NCBI RefSeq assembly: GCF_024868665.1 | Contig: NC_079891.1 | Location: 25,210,103 to 25,274,102 of the forward strand | Reading direction: 5' to 3' | Origin: Triplophysa rosa | Taxonomy: Eukaryota > Chordata > Actinopteri > Cypriniformes > Nemacheilidae | DNA length: 64,000 bases | In this document: piece by piece, positions 1 through 46,072 of the stretch | How positions within the stretch are numbered: position 1 is the stretch's first letter | Layout of the letters: each line of letters opens with the position of its first letter | Position numbers and translations under genes: made by a program | The notes under the pieces: generated by a model | Database searches by the model: none | What the model saw: the letters and a program-made list of their open reading frames with translations, nothing else | Told to the model about the DNA's origin: nothing

Positions 1-192
1 TGGTTTTGGTATCTCAGCATCTTGTCATTTACAGTACCGTGTAGACCTGGCTGCAACGATGATGTCATCACCCCAGCACGTAAAGTTTATGCGCATGCTC
101 CAAATCTGTTTTTACTGTATCTTTGTGGCTGAATTACAGCACCACATACTGATTTGGCGTGTATACTACATCATTTTGAGTCGGTTTAGTAC
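1..192. other. Window edge, no feature recognised
   Basis: No exon, RNA gene or clear repeat is seen here. It probably lies in a vps37b intron, because the last vps37b exons follow on the same strand and no other gene intervenes. That placement is inference. Confidence 0.4.
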
Positions 193-682
193 GGAGCCCG
201 TCTCGTCACCCCTCGAAGAAAAAAAAACAAGACCCGCAAATCCGTGGCCACAGTTTTGTAATTCGTTCCCTCAGTTTAAAAATCCGTACTCACAGATTCT
301 AAAACTGTTCCCACAGTTTACAAAACCGTGCTCTCGGATTAATAAACTGTACCCACGAGTTTACAATCCGTGCTCTCAGTTTTTGAAATCTGTACCCACA
401 AATTCATAATCTGTGCCCACGCTTTCGCAATCCTTTCGCACAGTTTTGCAAACTGTAGCCTACTCGCGGAATTGAAGCCTCTGTCTGTCAACAGAACAAG
501 CTCCTACAGGAACATTAACGAATATTGTATACTGTTTTATTTTAGATTATATTATAAATTGTCTTAATGTGTTTACACACGAGCGCGTTGGTTTTGTAAA
601 CTGTGGGAACAGTTTTAAAATCTGTGGCCACGGATTTGCGGGTCTTGTTTTTTTTTCTCCGAGGGGTGACCAGACGGGCTCC
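193..682. mobile_element. Fold-back element with long terminal inverted repeats
   Basis: The left end (about 193-262) and right end (about 600-682) are inverted copies of each other. Both contain GGAGCCCGTCT, then TCACCCCTCG, an A-run, and the block GACCCGCAAATCCGTGGCC in opposite orientation. The interior (about 262-450) is a degenerate tandem array built on units like CCCACAGTTTACAAAACCGT. No transposase is present, so it is non-autonomous. No convincing target-site duplication was found, so the superfamily is not assigned. Confidence 0.75.
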
Positions 683-1056
683 GCAGTTTAGCGGTTTGTG
701 TGTACGCAGATATTTCTTGAGGCGACACCGTGAAAAGGAAAAAAAAAGATGAGCTCTGGCTTCGTGTGGGTGTGGCCGTCTGCCGTCTCTTCTGGTCACC
801 ACAGCACTGGAAAATAAATGTAAATAGATGTAAATCCGTAAAGGGAGCTGGATGGGTAAATAGGCAGATAAGAAAGGAAAAGGTTTGAAAGTTAAGCAGT
901 CAAAAGTTATATGTCTGAAATCTTGTATTGGTTGTTGTTTTACTGGTAGATTTGCCAAAACATGAAATTGATTTCTCTGTGCTTGCTTTGTTGTTTGGTC
1001 GATTTATTTGGTTCATTCGATTGCTTAATTGACACCAAATAAAACATGAATGTATG
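683..1056. other. Gene-free stretch between two mobile elements
   Basis: Nothing coding is recognised. Open frames here are short and lack family similarity, and the one crossing 542-958 on the minus strand overlaps the inverted repeat of the element to the left. Confidence 0.4.
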
Positions 1057-1064
1057 CTTGTAAC
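1057..1064. repeat. Left 8-bp target-site duplication of hAT-like element
   Basis: The sequence CTTGTAAC is exactly repeated at 3797-3804 on the other side of the element. It marks the outer insertion boundary. Confidence 0.85.
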
Positions 1065-1828
1065 TAGTGCTGGGCGATATACCGGTTCATACCGAATACT
1101 GGTGTGTATTTTTGTTATGATATGAATTTTTAATATACCGCATTACCAGTGTATGTCGCTTAAACAACGTGCGGAATGCGGCGCAGCGTGACACTGTTTC
1201 AGTGGGGTCCCTTTTCACTGTTGCACTGTGACCGGCCATTCACACAGAATGCGTCTTTGTATGCCACGGCACTACTTTATCATATTTTTTCTATATAAAC
1301 ATGGGCTGAACGGAGTCGTTTGGATGTTTGCGTGCGTCTCGCGCATGAGCGGTAACGTTACATATTTATTTCCCTTCGCAATGGGAGCGCGCACCTCGTG
1401 GCTGAACAGCAGCACAAGTGTAACAATTGCAAGTTCACATTACGTTATGTTAAATATACTCACGAACAAACATTTTCAAAAAACGATCGTGTTCCCCTCA
1501 TATCTGCTCAATATAAGCGTATAATATGATGTGTTTTTAGTTTGAACTGTTTCTCTATATGCTATGATGAGAAATAAGATCAGTAGAGGAAGGAGAATTG
1601 ACAGCGTGATGCGATCGCTTTCCTCTCACATATCTAATTTAAGCCTTTGTTTTATGATTAAAAAATATGATTTCAGGAAATCATGATGCCATTGTGACTA
1701 TGTAAAACACAACAGACATCACATGCATGTTTTAATGGTATAATTGTTACCATTTTGTTTTCAACTATTCATTTTTGGGTGGATGCTCTTAAGTGCGATT
1801 TTTACTTCTGCGTAGGACCTACGCCGCC

Positions 1829-2978
1829 TATGGCAAGCCGATGGTGTCAGAATTACGCCATAGATTAAACGTGTTTATATCCGAATACCGTTTTTTGACG
1901 GCGTTTTAAACAGTATTTGCGCTGCAAAATATGGCGTCGCGATTCCAAACGCCGTAAAAAACGCGTGAAAAGTCGTCCATAACGCCATATTTAATGGCGT
2001 TCTAAGGCGCTTAAAAAGCGCCGCCTTTTGCACTGCTCAAGTGCCGATACGGTTTATAAAAAGATCTCCCATTCCAGACTTTCTTTTCATATTGACCACG
2101 CATTAAGTACTGAAAAATACATCTAAAAACTACCCAGCGATACAGATAAACAGAACAAGACCAACAACGTAAAAAATGGCTGGTGTTTCGAGCGGGCCTC
2201 GAACCGGCCTTTGATGCTGTCAGCGATTGCGAGTCAATCACGCTAACCAGCAGACTACCACTCACAGTCCTAAGCCTCTGCTTAAAGAGAATGCAATTTA
2301 CTTTTTACTCTGGCTGACCTCGCTTATACCAGGAGTGATGTCTGGTGTTGGAAATGAGCGAATACAGTATTTCAACCGATTGCTTTTTTGCTTTTCAAGT
2401 AGGCAATCTCGCGCGCTATATGTAATAAGCAGGATACATTACAATGGGATTGGTTGGCCTTTATACAATTGCTGACCACGTTGTGTAACTTTACATTTCC
2501 AAAGAGAAGAAGTCGCTTCTTCGGAAAGCAAGCAATGGTTTGTTTAATGTTAGTAAAGGTAACACTGCGCACATAATAAAATCCTGTAAAATGATCAGTG
2601 GTAAATTGCTCTGGTCTGGCTCAGTTCATCAATGATTGGGTGAGAACAGTTCAAAGTTACTGGCTGCGGAAATCAGCGGGAGGGGCTCATTATACAACAC
2701 ACAAAACGCCGTAAATAACGCGCGCTCTGTGCAACCAAAACGGCGTTTTTTACGGCGTCATATGGCAAGACAGCGGCGCAAAAGGCGGCGCTTTTCAAGC
2801 ACCTTAGAACGCCGTTAAATACGGCGTTATGGACGACTTTTCGCGCGTTTTTACAGCGTTTGGAATCGCGACGCCGTATTTTGCGGCGCAAATACTGTTT
2901 AAAACGCCGTCAAAAACGGCGTTCGGATATAAACGCGTTTAATCTATGGCGTAATTCTGACACCATCGGCTTGCCATA
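1829..2978. mobile_element. Large fold-back element nested inside the Harbinger-like element
   Basis: Arms of about 200 bp (1829-2031 and 2778-2978) are inverted copies at roughly 90% identity. They begin and end with TATGGCAAGCC and GGCTTGCCATA. They are rich in the palindrome-like word ACGGCGT/ACGCCGT. The related copy at 17923 lacks this insert: its CCTACGCC runs almost directly into TAGCCTACGC, which supports separate insertion. The 746-bp core holds a tRNA-like sequence and no convincing frame. Confidence 0.75.
2182..2265 (-). ncRNA. tRNA-like sequence (SINE head or tRNA pseudogene)
   Basis: Read on the minus strand, it has an A-box-like segment near GTCTGCTGGTTAGCG and a B-box match GGTTCGAGGCC about 40 nt further on. 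The T-arm stem has one mismatch and a 7-nt loop starting TTC. The anticodon arm can form, but position 33 is not T, and the acceptor stem does not close. It is best read as a degraded tRNA-derived Pol III promoter region, not a working tRNA. Confidence 0.4.
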
Positions 2979-3189
2979 CGTAGCCTACGCAGAGCCGCGT
3001 GCCCTACGCCGTAGCCTGACGTGCACCTCTCCAAAAATGTAACAACGTGCCAACTCAACGCGGACCCTACGCGGACCGCAAGCGCTGTGATTGGTCGGTT
3101 TGGCAGCATCGTACTTCATTCTACACATTTCTGGCGTCTTCTTCTCTGGTGTCTTCTTCCGGCAAGTTCAGAGTCCACAAAAGAACAAC

Positions 3190-3363
3190 ATGGAGAGCAT
3201 CGACATCGACCAAGTTACTGAGCGTCTGATTGAAGAGGTTCGGAAATACATGCATCTGTATGACTCCTCTTCGGCGGACTATAAAGACTGTCAGATGGCG
3301 GTGAATTCCTGGATAGAGATTTCCTCTAACGTGAAACCCGTGAAAACACAAAGAGCCAACTAG
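3190..3363 (+). pseudogene. MADF-domain fragment of a Harbinger accessory protein
   Basis: A 57-residue frame starts MESIDIDQ and keeps the first half of a MADF (Myb/SANT-like) DNA-binding domain: LIEEVRKY near residues 14-20, HLYDSSS near 22-28, YKD near 31-33 and NSWIEI near 39-44. Full MADF domains run about 85 residues. This one stops at TAG right after the second helix region, so the domain is truncated and the element has no transposase of its own. In PIF/Harbinger elements this protein binds the element and partners the transposase. The family call rests on motif recognition. Confidence 0.65.
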
Positions 3364-3796
3364 CGTTTCGGCGGTGTAATTGCAGTACGACGCATACTCT
3401 CAACGCAGAACCATAAATGTTCACGACGGCGTCGTCTACGTACGTAGGTCCTACGCAGAAGTAAAAATCGCACTTAACTCTTGAAGTTGGGAGCACCAGT
3501 GCTTCCAAGGAAAAAAGTTCATTTCGAGCCCTGTTCTCTATTTATTTGCTTAAATATTATGTATGCAAGTTACCTTCACATGCTATTCAGTTGTTAAAGA
3601 ATTCTAAACATTGCAGTTATTATAGGGGATACTGTCACCATGACAGTATAAAAGGGCATTTTAAGTCAATCAACAGCACTATTTCCTCTCTCAATCAGTA
3701 AAAAAAGTGGTTAAAAAATACCGCCATGTACCGGGAAACCGGTATAAATCTGGAAAACACCGTTATTTGTATTTTTAGTCATACCGCCCAGCACTA

Positions 3797-3804
3797 CTTG
3801 TAAC
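3797..3804. repeat. Right 8-bp target-site duplication of hAT-like element
   Basis: The sequence CTTGTAAC is identical to 1057-1064 and abuts the inverted terminal repeat ending at 3796. Confidence 0.85.
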
Positions 3805-5029
3805 GTATTTACTTATAGTTGTTGTTAAAACATGAAATTAGTTTATATTTACATGCTTTTATGACATGTATTTCATACTTTAGGACGCATAACCTTTTGT
3901 TCAAGTTAAGCATAAAAGGCAGTACTAAATGTTTTACCTATAGTGCAGATGTTAATTTCAGTTAGGTATATGATGGGCATTTCAATACATTATTACAGGC
4001 ACCATTAAAGGTCTTTGTGTCTTTGGTGTGTTATAAGTTGCCCATGCATGTATTAGACACATAAAATTGCAAAAAATGAAAGTGTCGGAAACAAAAGATG
4101 CATTCTATCTAAAAGTGAACGCTCACCCAGACCTGCCAGAAACACCCCGTGTAACCACACCCCCCGTGTGGAATGTTTGTGGAATGATTTGACTAAGACC
4201 GCCAAAATGTATACGCAAGAAAGATGGGAGTACCTGTCAGTACAATTGCTTTGGAACCTGATGTTCCAAATATGGTAAGAGGCGTTACATTTCCGTCACA
4301 CGCTTGCAGTATTCGACCAATCACTACGCACTGGTTAACTGGCCAATCATAGCACACCTCGCTTTTCAGAGCGATGAGCTTTGTAAAAAATCAAGAGGCG
4401 GGGCAAAGAGAAGATACAAACATGCACGGTATGTGGAAAATACAGCGTTTTTGAACCTTAAATCGTGTATACACATTGCCTTACATCTAAAACAAACCAT
4501 AATATTTGTTTTAGCCGTGTCATATCACCCCTTTAAGTTTCCGTTGGTTAAGACAAAAAGCAGCTACTGTAATCCGACCTATAGACTTTATTCCACAGAG
4601 GGTGGGACAGGTCAAATTACTTTCTGAGAGTTCATGTAAACACAGGAATTAGGAAGCTAGCGCTGCTGGCTAGTGTTGTTTCTATAAATATAAAAATAAA
4701 CTCTTCAACAAAACCTTAAACAAAACTGAAAAAATACTGTAGTTTGAGTTGCTCTCCTTGACAAGAGTATCAATGAAACAGTCAACCTTGCTCGCAGATT
4801 TGTACATAGAACCTTTTTGTTTTCTTAAAAAAAGTCCCAAAATGTACACATTTAAAAAAGCAAACATGGGATAATGTAAATAAGTTGTCACAGAATAAGA
4901 ATATGTGAATAACTCAATTTTGACAAAAATGTCAGATAGAACCTTATAATTCTAAGGCGAAGAATTGCCATAATATCTGAGACTTGTTAAATATAAAATG
5001 TAAAGCTTTTTGGTCTTTTTTTCTATTAG
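3805..5029. other. Probable vps37b intron, 3' part
   Basis: No exon was found that would encode the N-terminal or middle part of the Vps37 Mod(r) domain. The stretch ends in a polypyrimidine tract and AG at 5028-5029, the acceptor of the first recognised vps37b exon. Confidence 0.5.
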
Positions 5030-5112
5030 ACCACATGTCTGGAAACACTCCTTTGGACACATTACTTGCACTCCTACAAGCGGAAGGGGCCAAAATCGAG
5101 GAAGAAACTGAG
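5030..5112 (+). CDS. vps37b: vps37b penultimate coding exon
   Basis: The acceptor is AG at 5028-5029 after a T-rich tract and the donor is GTAACT at 5113. The first two bases complete a split codon. The exon encodes HMSGNTPLDTLLALLQAEGA and then KIEEETE, the C-terminal part of the Mod(r) domain. The following intron is only 163 bp. Confidence 0.88.
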
Positions 5113-5776
5113 GTAACTTTTTTCCAGTTGTACCACAAAACCTCAAATGTTTCAACACTTTGAAGTTGCTCTGACTCACTCTGCTGCAGAATGTTAGCGT
5201 AGGCTAACTCAACAATTGATCAACCACTCATTAGAGAATGACTGTGCTAATATTTCTTTCCTTTTTTCAAATCAGAACATGGCCGATTCTTTCCTTGATG
5301 GTGCTGCCCCCCTGGACACATTCATTGATGAGTACCAGAGTAAGAGGAAGCTCGCGCACCTGCGCAGAGTGAAGATCGAGAAGCTCCAGGAAATGGTGCT
5401 GAAAGGACCCCAGATGGCCCTGGCTGCACCTCAGCCTTCTCGTTCTCAGGACCTTCCCTGCACACCAGCTGTTCTCCAGGTCAATGGTTCCCCCATGCCG
5501 ATGCCCCGCCGGGCACCTCCTCTTCCCCCTTCTAAAGTTCCCCAATCTCCCACTATCCAGCAACCTGCAGCTGTCTCCTACCAACCCGTCTCCTACCAAC
5601 CCGTCTCCCCGTTCCCCCCCACCTCTCCATACCCCCCTATCCCTCCCAGGGTCGGAAATCCACCATCAAGTCTTAATCAGGGATACCCCAGCATATACAT
5701 GCAGCAATACCCCCCACCTTTGCCCCAGAGAACGCCACCACGCATGGCACCCCAGCCAGGCTTCATAATGCAGTGA
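5030..5776 (+). CDS. vps37b: VPS37B-like ESCRT-I subunit, last two coding exons (partial gene)
   Basis: ESCRT-I subunit Vps37 binds TSG101 and VPS28 and helps sort ubiquitinated cargo into multivesicular endosomes. Two exons join in phase: 5030-5112 (27 codons after a split codon) and 5276-5776 (166 residues plus TGA). The first encodes the end of the Mod(r) domain, with LDTLLALLQAEGAKIEEETE. The second continues NMADSFLDG and YQSKRKLAHLRRVKIEKLQE, then a proline-rich tail (SYQPVSYQPVSP repeat, PYPPIPPRVG, PPPLPQRTPPR) ending QPGFIMQ. Human VPS37B has closely matching segments and a similar C-terminus. About 100 N-terminal residues are missing and their exons probably lie left of the window. 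VPS37C is the main alternative but has a different linker and tail as I remember it. Confidence 0.88.
5276..5776 (+). CDS. vps37b: vps37b last coding exon
   Basis: The acceptor is AG at 5274-5275. The reading frame continues without a split codon from the previous exon and stops at TGA 5774-5776. The exon encodes the end of the ESCRT-I core helix and the whole proline-rich tail. An in-frame ATG at 5279 is internal, as shown by the preceding exon in phase. Confidence 0.9.
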   Translation, partial: NMADSFLDGAAPLDTFIDEYQSKRKLAHLRRVKIEKLQEMVLKGPQMALAAPQPSRSQDLPCTPAVLQVNGSPMPMPRRAPPLPPSKVPQSPTIQQPAAVSYQPVSYQPVSPFPPTSPYPPIPPRVGNPPSSLNQGYPSIYMQQYPPPLPQRTPPRMAPQPGFIMQ

Positions 5777-7560
5777 GGGGAGGGATTACAGTCTGTGGAG
5801 AAGAAACAATATGTACACTGGACTTTCGTTCAAGCCGTTTGTAGGTCCTTCAAGCTGCATGTTATATAATATTGTGCACCAGGATGCCGAGATGGAGTTT
5901 TGTCATATGTAATAAATTAACATGACAATTCTCCAATCTTAAGGCCCATCTACCACAGGACCTTCAGTTTGCACTTTAGACTTTTGTATTTGATCAGTCA
6001 CGGCTGGTTGCAGAGTCAATCTTTTCCTGCTCGGTCCTCTCTTCAGTAGAGGTAGATCAAGTCAACTAATTGCATAGTCAATTTAAGTTTTGCTGCAAAG
6101 GTTTTCTACAAATAGTGAAGATACTAAAATTCCTGAACTAGATCTGTTCAGTGATGCAAGGCATCTTGGTTATTCGGTTAAATATGAAGACCTACAATCC
6201 GAATGCAAATGAAAAATTATTCAAACTAATATGTCAGTTCATCCACTTTAATATCGTCTGACATTTCATACCTGCAAAAGCTGCTTTAACATTGACACAG
6301 GTGATTCTTATGCAAACAGACCGAGACTGAACTGTGCCACATTTTTGGGGGGAGGATGGGATGCAATTGGACAGAACGCATTACAGTTATTTTTAGTAAA
6401 TGAGTCATGTGAGTGAACATTTGTGAGGCATATCTTATTATCCTGCATACTTAAACTGATGCTCTATGCATAATATACCATTTACTGTTTATATCCAACA
6501 CATTATTCATTCTTGGGCTTATTTTTGCCGTCTGGTGTGAAGAGGACAATTGAAGAAGGGCTTCCTTTCTATAAACACTGTATCTAAATTGACATTGACA
6601 ATAATCTTTACATAACAGCAATAACATTTTCAAACATTTCCCATGAATCTGTTTTATTTGGACTTTCTTGGATCATCAGGTATGTCCATCTTTTCTGTAT
6701 ATATGTATATTATGGTTGGCATTGTCTGTGCACGTGTCTGAAATAGCCACTTTGTGCCTACGTTGGGTAAGATTAGGACTTGGTTGCTGTGGTGACCAGT
6801 GTGTTTTTTCCTTGCCTTCCCACGCAATAACAAATCACCCAAATCTCCAGAATTGCATAAAGTCCTGTCTTTAAAAAAAATATGCTGTTTCTTCCAGGTA
6901 CATTTTACAAGTGTCCTTTTCCTCAGTGATTGGTGTATGTTGTAGATAATTCTGTTCTCGTAATTACGTTCTCACACATTCAGGTGGTTGACATCATAGA
7001 AACAGGAAGAGAAGAACTTGCTTTAAATGTTGTCTTCTCTTTAATCATTGGTGCTGCAACATTTATCTGTCATTAACATTCATTTAATGACTTGAGCCAG
7101 AAGATCTCTTGCAATACATCAATAAACAGGCTCAGTTTGAAAATAATCATGTCACGCTTGGCGAGCTTGGGTATCTGTTTTGTTTAAATGCACCAGATCT
7201 AGTGGTAGAAACATTTGAGTACTCCATGGATGAGGTTGTATGTTGTATAATGTCTAAACAGTGACTTAATACCTGTGAGCACTGTGTACTAATGGGCTTA
7301 CCAACCATCTGGTAAAACAGCTTTTCCCCTTTTTTAGAGATGTTTTTTTTGTGCTAGAAATTATTTTAATGCCTAGATTTGTAACTGGTTGCTTGGCTGA
7401 ATGCTGTTGGTGATCTAAATAGTGTTTTGCATTCTTATAATGTAAAATATGCAGACCCTAAACTAGGCATTGTTAATTGAAAGTTATATAAATAGTCAAT
7501 TGAACTGACATTTATATTTTAAATGTAATAAATTGTATCCCATCATTCTTCTCCGAGTGA
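5777..7560 (+). other. vps37b: vps37b 3' UTR and following intergenic DNA
   Basis: No coding exon is seen after the vps37b stop. Candidate poly(A) signals AATAAA occur at 5911-5916, 7121-7126 and 7527-7532, so the UTR may be about 150 nt or up to about 1.8 kb. Which is used cannot be told from sequence. Confidence 0.45.
5911..5916 (+). terminator. vps37b: Candidate vps37b polyadenylation signal (proximal)
   Basis: This is a canonical AATAAA 135 nt after the stop codon. Alternative hexamers lie at 7121 and 7527, so this is one of several possibilities. Confidence 0.4.
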
Positions 7561-8317
7561 ACCTTTTCATTCAGTTCCTTTAGGCACTTTTCTGGTTATG
7601 TGGATCGTGTGTATCTTAGGTGGGCCCTAACAAAGGATTTAACTCCCCCTAGTGGAAGCAAGTGGAAGTGCTTGAATTAAAATCAGATGTGGTTACAAAA
7701 GTGTATGTTTAGGCTGTGTCCCATTTGCGAAAACCAGGCTAACGAGCATCAAAGTTTGATTTCAACCATTTATTTCACCAAGATTTTAAGTATTGACATG
7801 GCGTTAGTCAATATGCTATTAAAGATATCAAGGTTATATTGTCAAAGAATGTTCTTTACATTATGTAGGATCATTATATGTAGAAAACAGTATTTTTTTA
7901 CAGACTGCGTCACATTATATAAACAGCCATGCGTCGAGGAATGACGTTAAATGACCAAACACTATTTAAATTATATGATGTACCAATGCACACATTATTT
8001 TCTTCCCTAAGCGTTTAATAGACATATCTGATATATCTCCATCAATCCACATTATCGGCATTGCGTCTCAACAAATGTATCGAACACGTTCCTTTTTATG
8101 GTCTTTTTGCTTTCCAAAGTATTGAAAGTATCACCAATTTACGTCACGCACGCACACAAAATTATATAAACAGTGAGTGGGGGGCGTACATGACAACCCA
8201 TTTAACCGTTTTTTATTAATGCTCAAAACTAAAGCAATGTTTTGACAATATATAGAAAAAAAGAAAGAAAATGAGATAAATGCAGGATAATTAGCAATTC
8301 GACAAATGGTTACCAAC
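7561..8317. other. Intergenic DNA, no feature recognised
   Basis: This AT-rich stretch lies between vps37b and ppp3cc. The open frames in it are short and have no recognisable family. Confidence 0.4.
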
Positions 8318-8396
8318 ATGGTTACATTCAGCATTTCATTACTTTGGTATGGAGACCTGTTATTCTCCAATGTAAAGAAATGCTGAATGTAACCAT
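8318..8396. repeat. 79-nt hairpin with perfect 20-bp arms upstream of ppp3cc
   Basis: The left arm ATGGTTACATTCAGCATTTC (8318-8337) is the exact reverse complement of 8377-8396. The 39-nt loop contains a second stem, TGGAGA (8350-8355) with TCTCCA (8364-8369). Size and shape resemble a pre-miRNA, but a short fold-back transposon relic is equally possible. Confidence 0.7.
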
Positions 8397-9129
8397 CCGC
8401 TTCGCACGTGTCGAACTGTACGTGCTACGTCATGCCTGCGCCATCGCGTCGAGCGCCACAGCTCCGCCATATTGCAGGAAATCCGTCTAGAGGTCTAGAG
8501 ATTAGTGTTTAATCTGAGGCGCTGGGAACGGGAGTGTGATTGGAAGTTACTGCTAGCCATATGGTTAGCTCGAGTGGGCGGGTAAATCTCACAATCGCTA
8601 GTTGTCACACGACAGGACATATGTTTATTAAGACTAATCAGAGGTCTAATGGACGTTATTATTATTTTCGGCTCTCTTATGAGTGTGATGCTGGATTGAC
8701 GAGTTGACATTCTGACTCTGAAAAGTGGGAAATCGGATTATCGTTCAAGATACGCACCAAACCCTAATCATTTTGTGTCGCTGGCTCTCGCTGGTAAGAG
8801 TCGAAGAGAGGAAGCCTGATAGCTCGAGTGGTCAATGTCAGCTGGAAAAGACCAAGAACGGACCCGATTGTAGCGGTTGATCGGCGATTGTATTTCTGTT
8901 CGCGGAGGAAAGCAATGAGATTTGTGTCTGCTGGTCATGGGCAGATCTTCATGTTATTATGCTGCCCTGTGACCCGTGTACCCAACTGTTGTTCAGTGTT
9001 GACTAAATTAGCTACGTTAAAGAATTAAAGCTGAATTTCTCGGACCATACAGAGTAGCTGGCCACTTTGCGATCCCTTGTTTGGACTCCTCGTTTACTGG
9101 ATAATAAATCCTGACCGAACTGTGAGAAG
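8397..9129 (+). promoter_or_regulatory. ppp3cc: Candidate ppp3cc promoter and 5' UTR region
   Basis: The stretch just before the first ppp3cc exon is more CpG-rich than its surroundings around 8390-8470. It contains CCGCCATATT (8464-8473), a match to the reverse of the YY1 core AANATGGCGG often found at vertebrate transcription starts. No TATA box is convincing. The transcription start is not determined, and a non-coding 5' exon or intron could lie here. Confidence 0.35.
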
Positions 9130-44668
<35,539 letters not shown>

Positions 44669-45737
44669 GGGGAGATTTTGCACTTTTCCTCTACTCCATA
44701 GCATTTTCTCTTTTTCTGCCATGTTCTCCATGAGAGTCTCCTCAACTGCCCGACCCTGCGGATGAGGTCCTGGGATGTGGAGAGGAATGACAATTGTATC
44801 TGACAATTCATTTGAATACATGAATCTGACAATTCATTTACAACTAACTACAAACATGAGATTTTATTTATTACATGACATGTATTAGATGTATTTGATA
44901 GCAACATGTTAAAGACGAACATTCGAAAGTGTGCAGAACAAATCACAATGTGTCAACTTTTAAACTGCAATGACAGTTTTGTAACTTGAGGTAAGATGTG
45001 TGGGTTTCAGATGCTGATCAGATCTAGTTAATCCCATTTTTCTAATATTTTATGTCATGTATTTGGAAAGGGATTGTTTGACTAAATATACTGTACTGAT
45101 TTGTGTCATTAAATAAGCCTGAAAGGGATTTAGAAGAAAACAAAGCGAAGGGAAAACAGTTCATTTTAAATGTTTTTATATAAAAAAACTTTAATTTTAT
45201 TTCCTTATCTCTTCAATTTTGACTAAGATTCAGACATGAAAATATCTGATTTGGGTTTAATGTGTTTGTTTCTACAGTAAAAACTAGCATTTGCATTTGT
45301 TTTCGTAAAACAGCAATTGGGTTTTACCTGGTGACAGATCACATGTAAGTAGCCATGACAGCACTTCTACATAGAATTTGTTTTTTTATGCTTGTGAAAA
45401 ACTTAAAATAAGAATGATGAAAGCCCTATCAAAATGCATTCAACTTCTGAAAACCACTGCAAGTTATTTTTGGTATCTGTGAAGCAATCACTTGACAGAT
45501 TTCTAGAGACGTCAAGACCCAGATTTCTTATGTTCTGCCACACCTCTTTTTGCTATATTTAGTGAAAAGATGTTAAATGAGTTCTTTCATTCATGCAACA
45601 AAAAGTCGTATTTGTTAATAGACTATACAGTAAGAGCTGTTAGCATGTCTATAAGCTCATAACATCGTATATGACAGCCAAGGACGTTTTTGGAAACTTG
45701 AAATTGTTTGATCAACTTGATCAGAAGCCAAAGTCTA

Positions 45738-46072
45738 ATGGGCCATTCACACGGTACGCGGTGCACGGTGAAATTGCCGTGTGGCAGCCGCCTTTAAGCC
45801 GATGTGGCTGCCACTGCCGTTCACAAAAAGAAAATATCTGTATCTTAAGCTGCGCCTGTCGCAAAGAGCCGTGCCCGTGGAAATTTTAGGATTTTGGATG
45901 CACGAACACCGCTTGCGCACCGCCAACGAAGCGGCCCGCCTTTTGCCGCTTACGTTTCCCTTTGAAAATGAACTGGACAATCGCGACTGCGTGTGAATAC
46001 CTTCGCGAATCTGCAGGTGCAGTGATAATGTAGTTATGCTGACGGCGCAGCTCACGCGTGCAGTGTGAACTA
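45738..46072. mobile_element. Possible non-autonomous element in ppp3cc 3' UTR
   Basis: It begins GGCCATTCACACGGTACGC and ends near GCAGTGTGAACTAGG, and contains a GTGGCAGCC/GGCTGCCAC hairpin. GC content is higher than its surroundings. Ends and duplication are not certain. Confidence 0.35.

Larger units (their letters stand above)
1793..3473. mobile_element. PIF/Harbinger-like transposon nested in the hAT-like element
   Basis: The ends are GTGCGATTTTTACTTCTGCG at 1793 and its inverted copy ending at 3473, each bordered by TTAA (1789-1792 and 3474-3477). The right part encodes a MADF-domain fragment (3190-3363), as in the Myb-like accessory protein of Harbinger transposons. A related shorter copy is at 17923-18413. 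TTAA fits either a 4-bp duplication or a 3-bp TTA/TAA Harbinger duplication with one ambiguous base. The element is itself interrupted by a fold-back element at 1829-2978. Confidence 0.75.
1065..3796. mobile_element. hAT-like transposon, non-autonomous, carrying nested insertions
   Basis: The ends are TAGTGCTGGGCG (1065-1076) and its inverted copy CGCCCAGCACTA (3785-3796). They are flanked by an identical 8-bp duplication CTTGTAAC at 1057-1064 and 3797-3804. An 8-bp duplication with short terminal repeats is the hAT signature. No transposase frame is visible in the roughly 1 kb that belongs to this element (1065-1792 and 3474-3796). The rest is a later insertion (1793-3473). Confidence 0.85.

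Noticed and set aside
542..958. 138-codon minus-strand open frame
   Set aside because: It runs across the inverted terminal repeat of a fold-back element into unrelated DNA, with no recognisable domain.
1..5029. Search for the missing 5' exons of vps37b
   Set aside because: No segment encoding the N-terminal Mod(r) region with splice sites was seen, so these exons are taken to lie left of the window.
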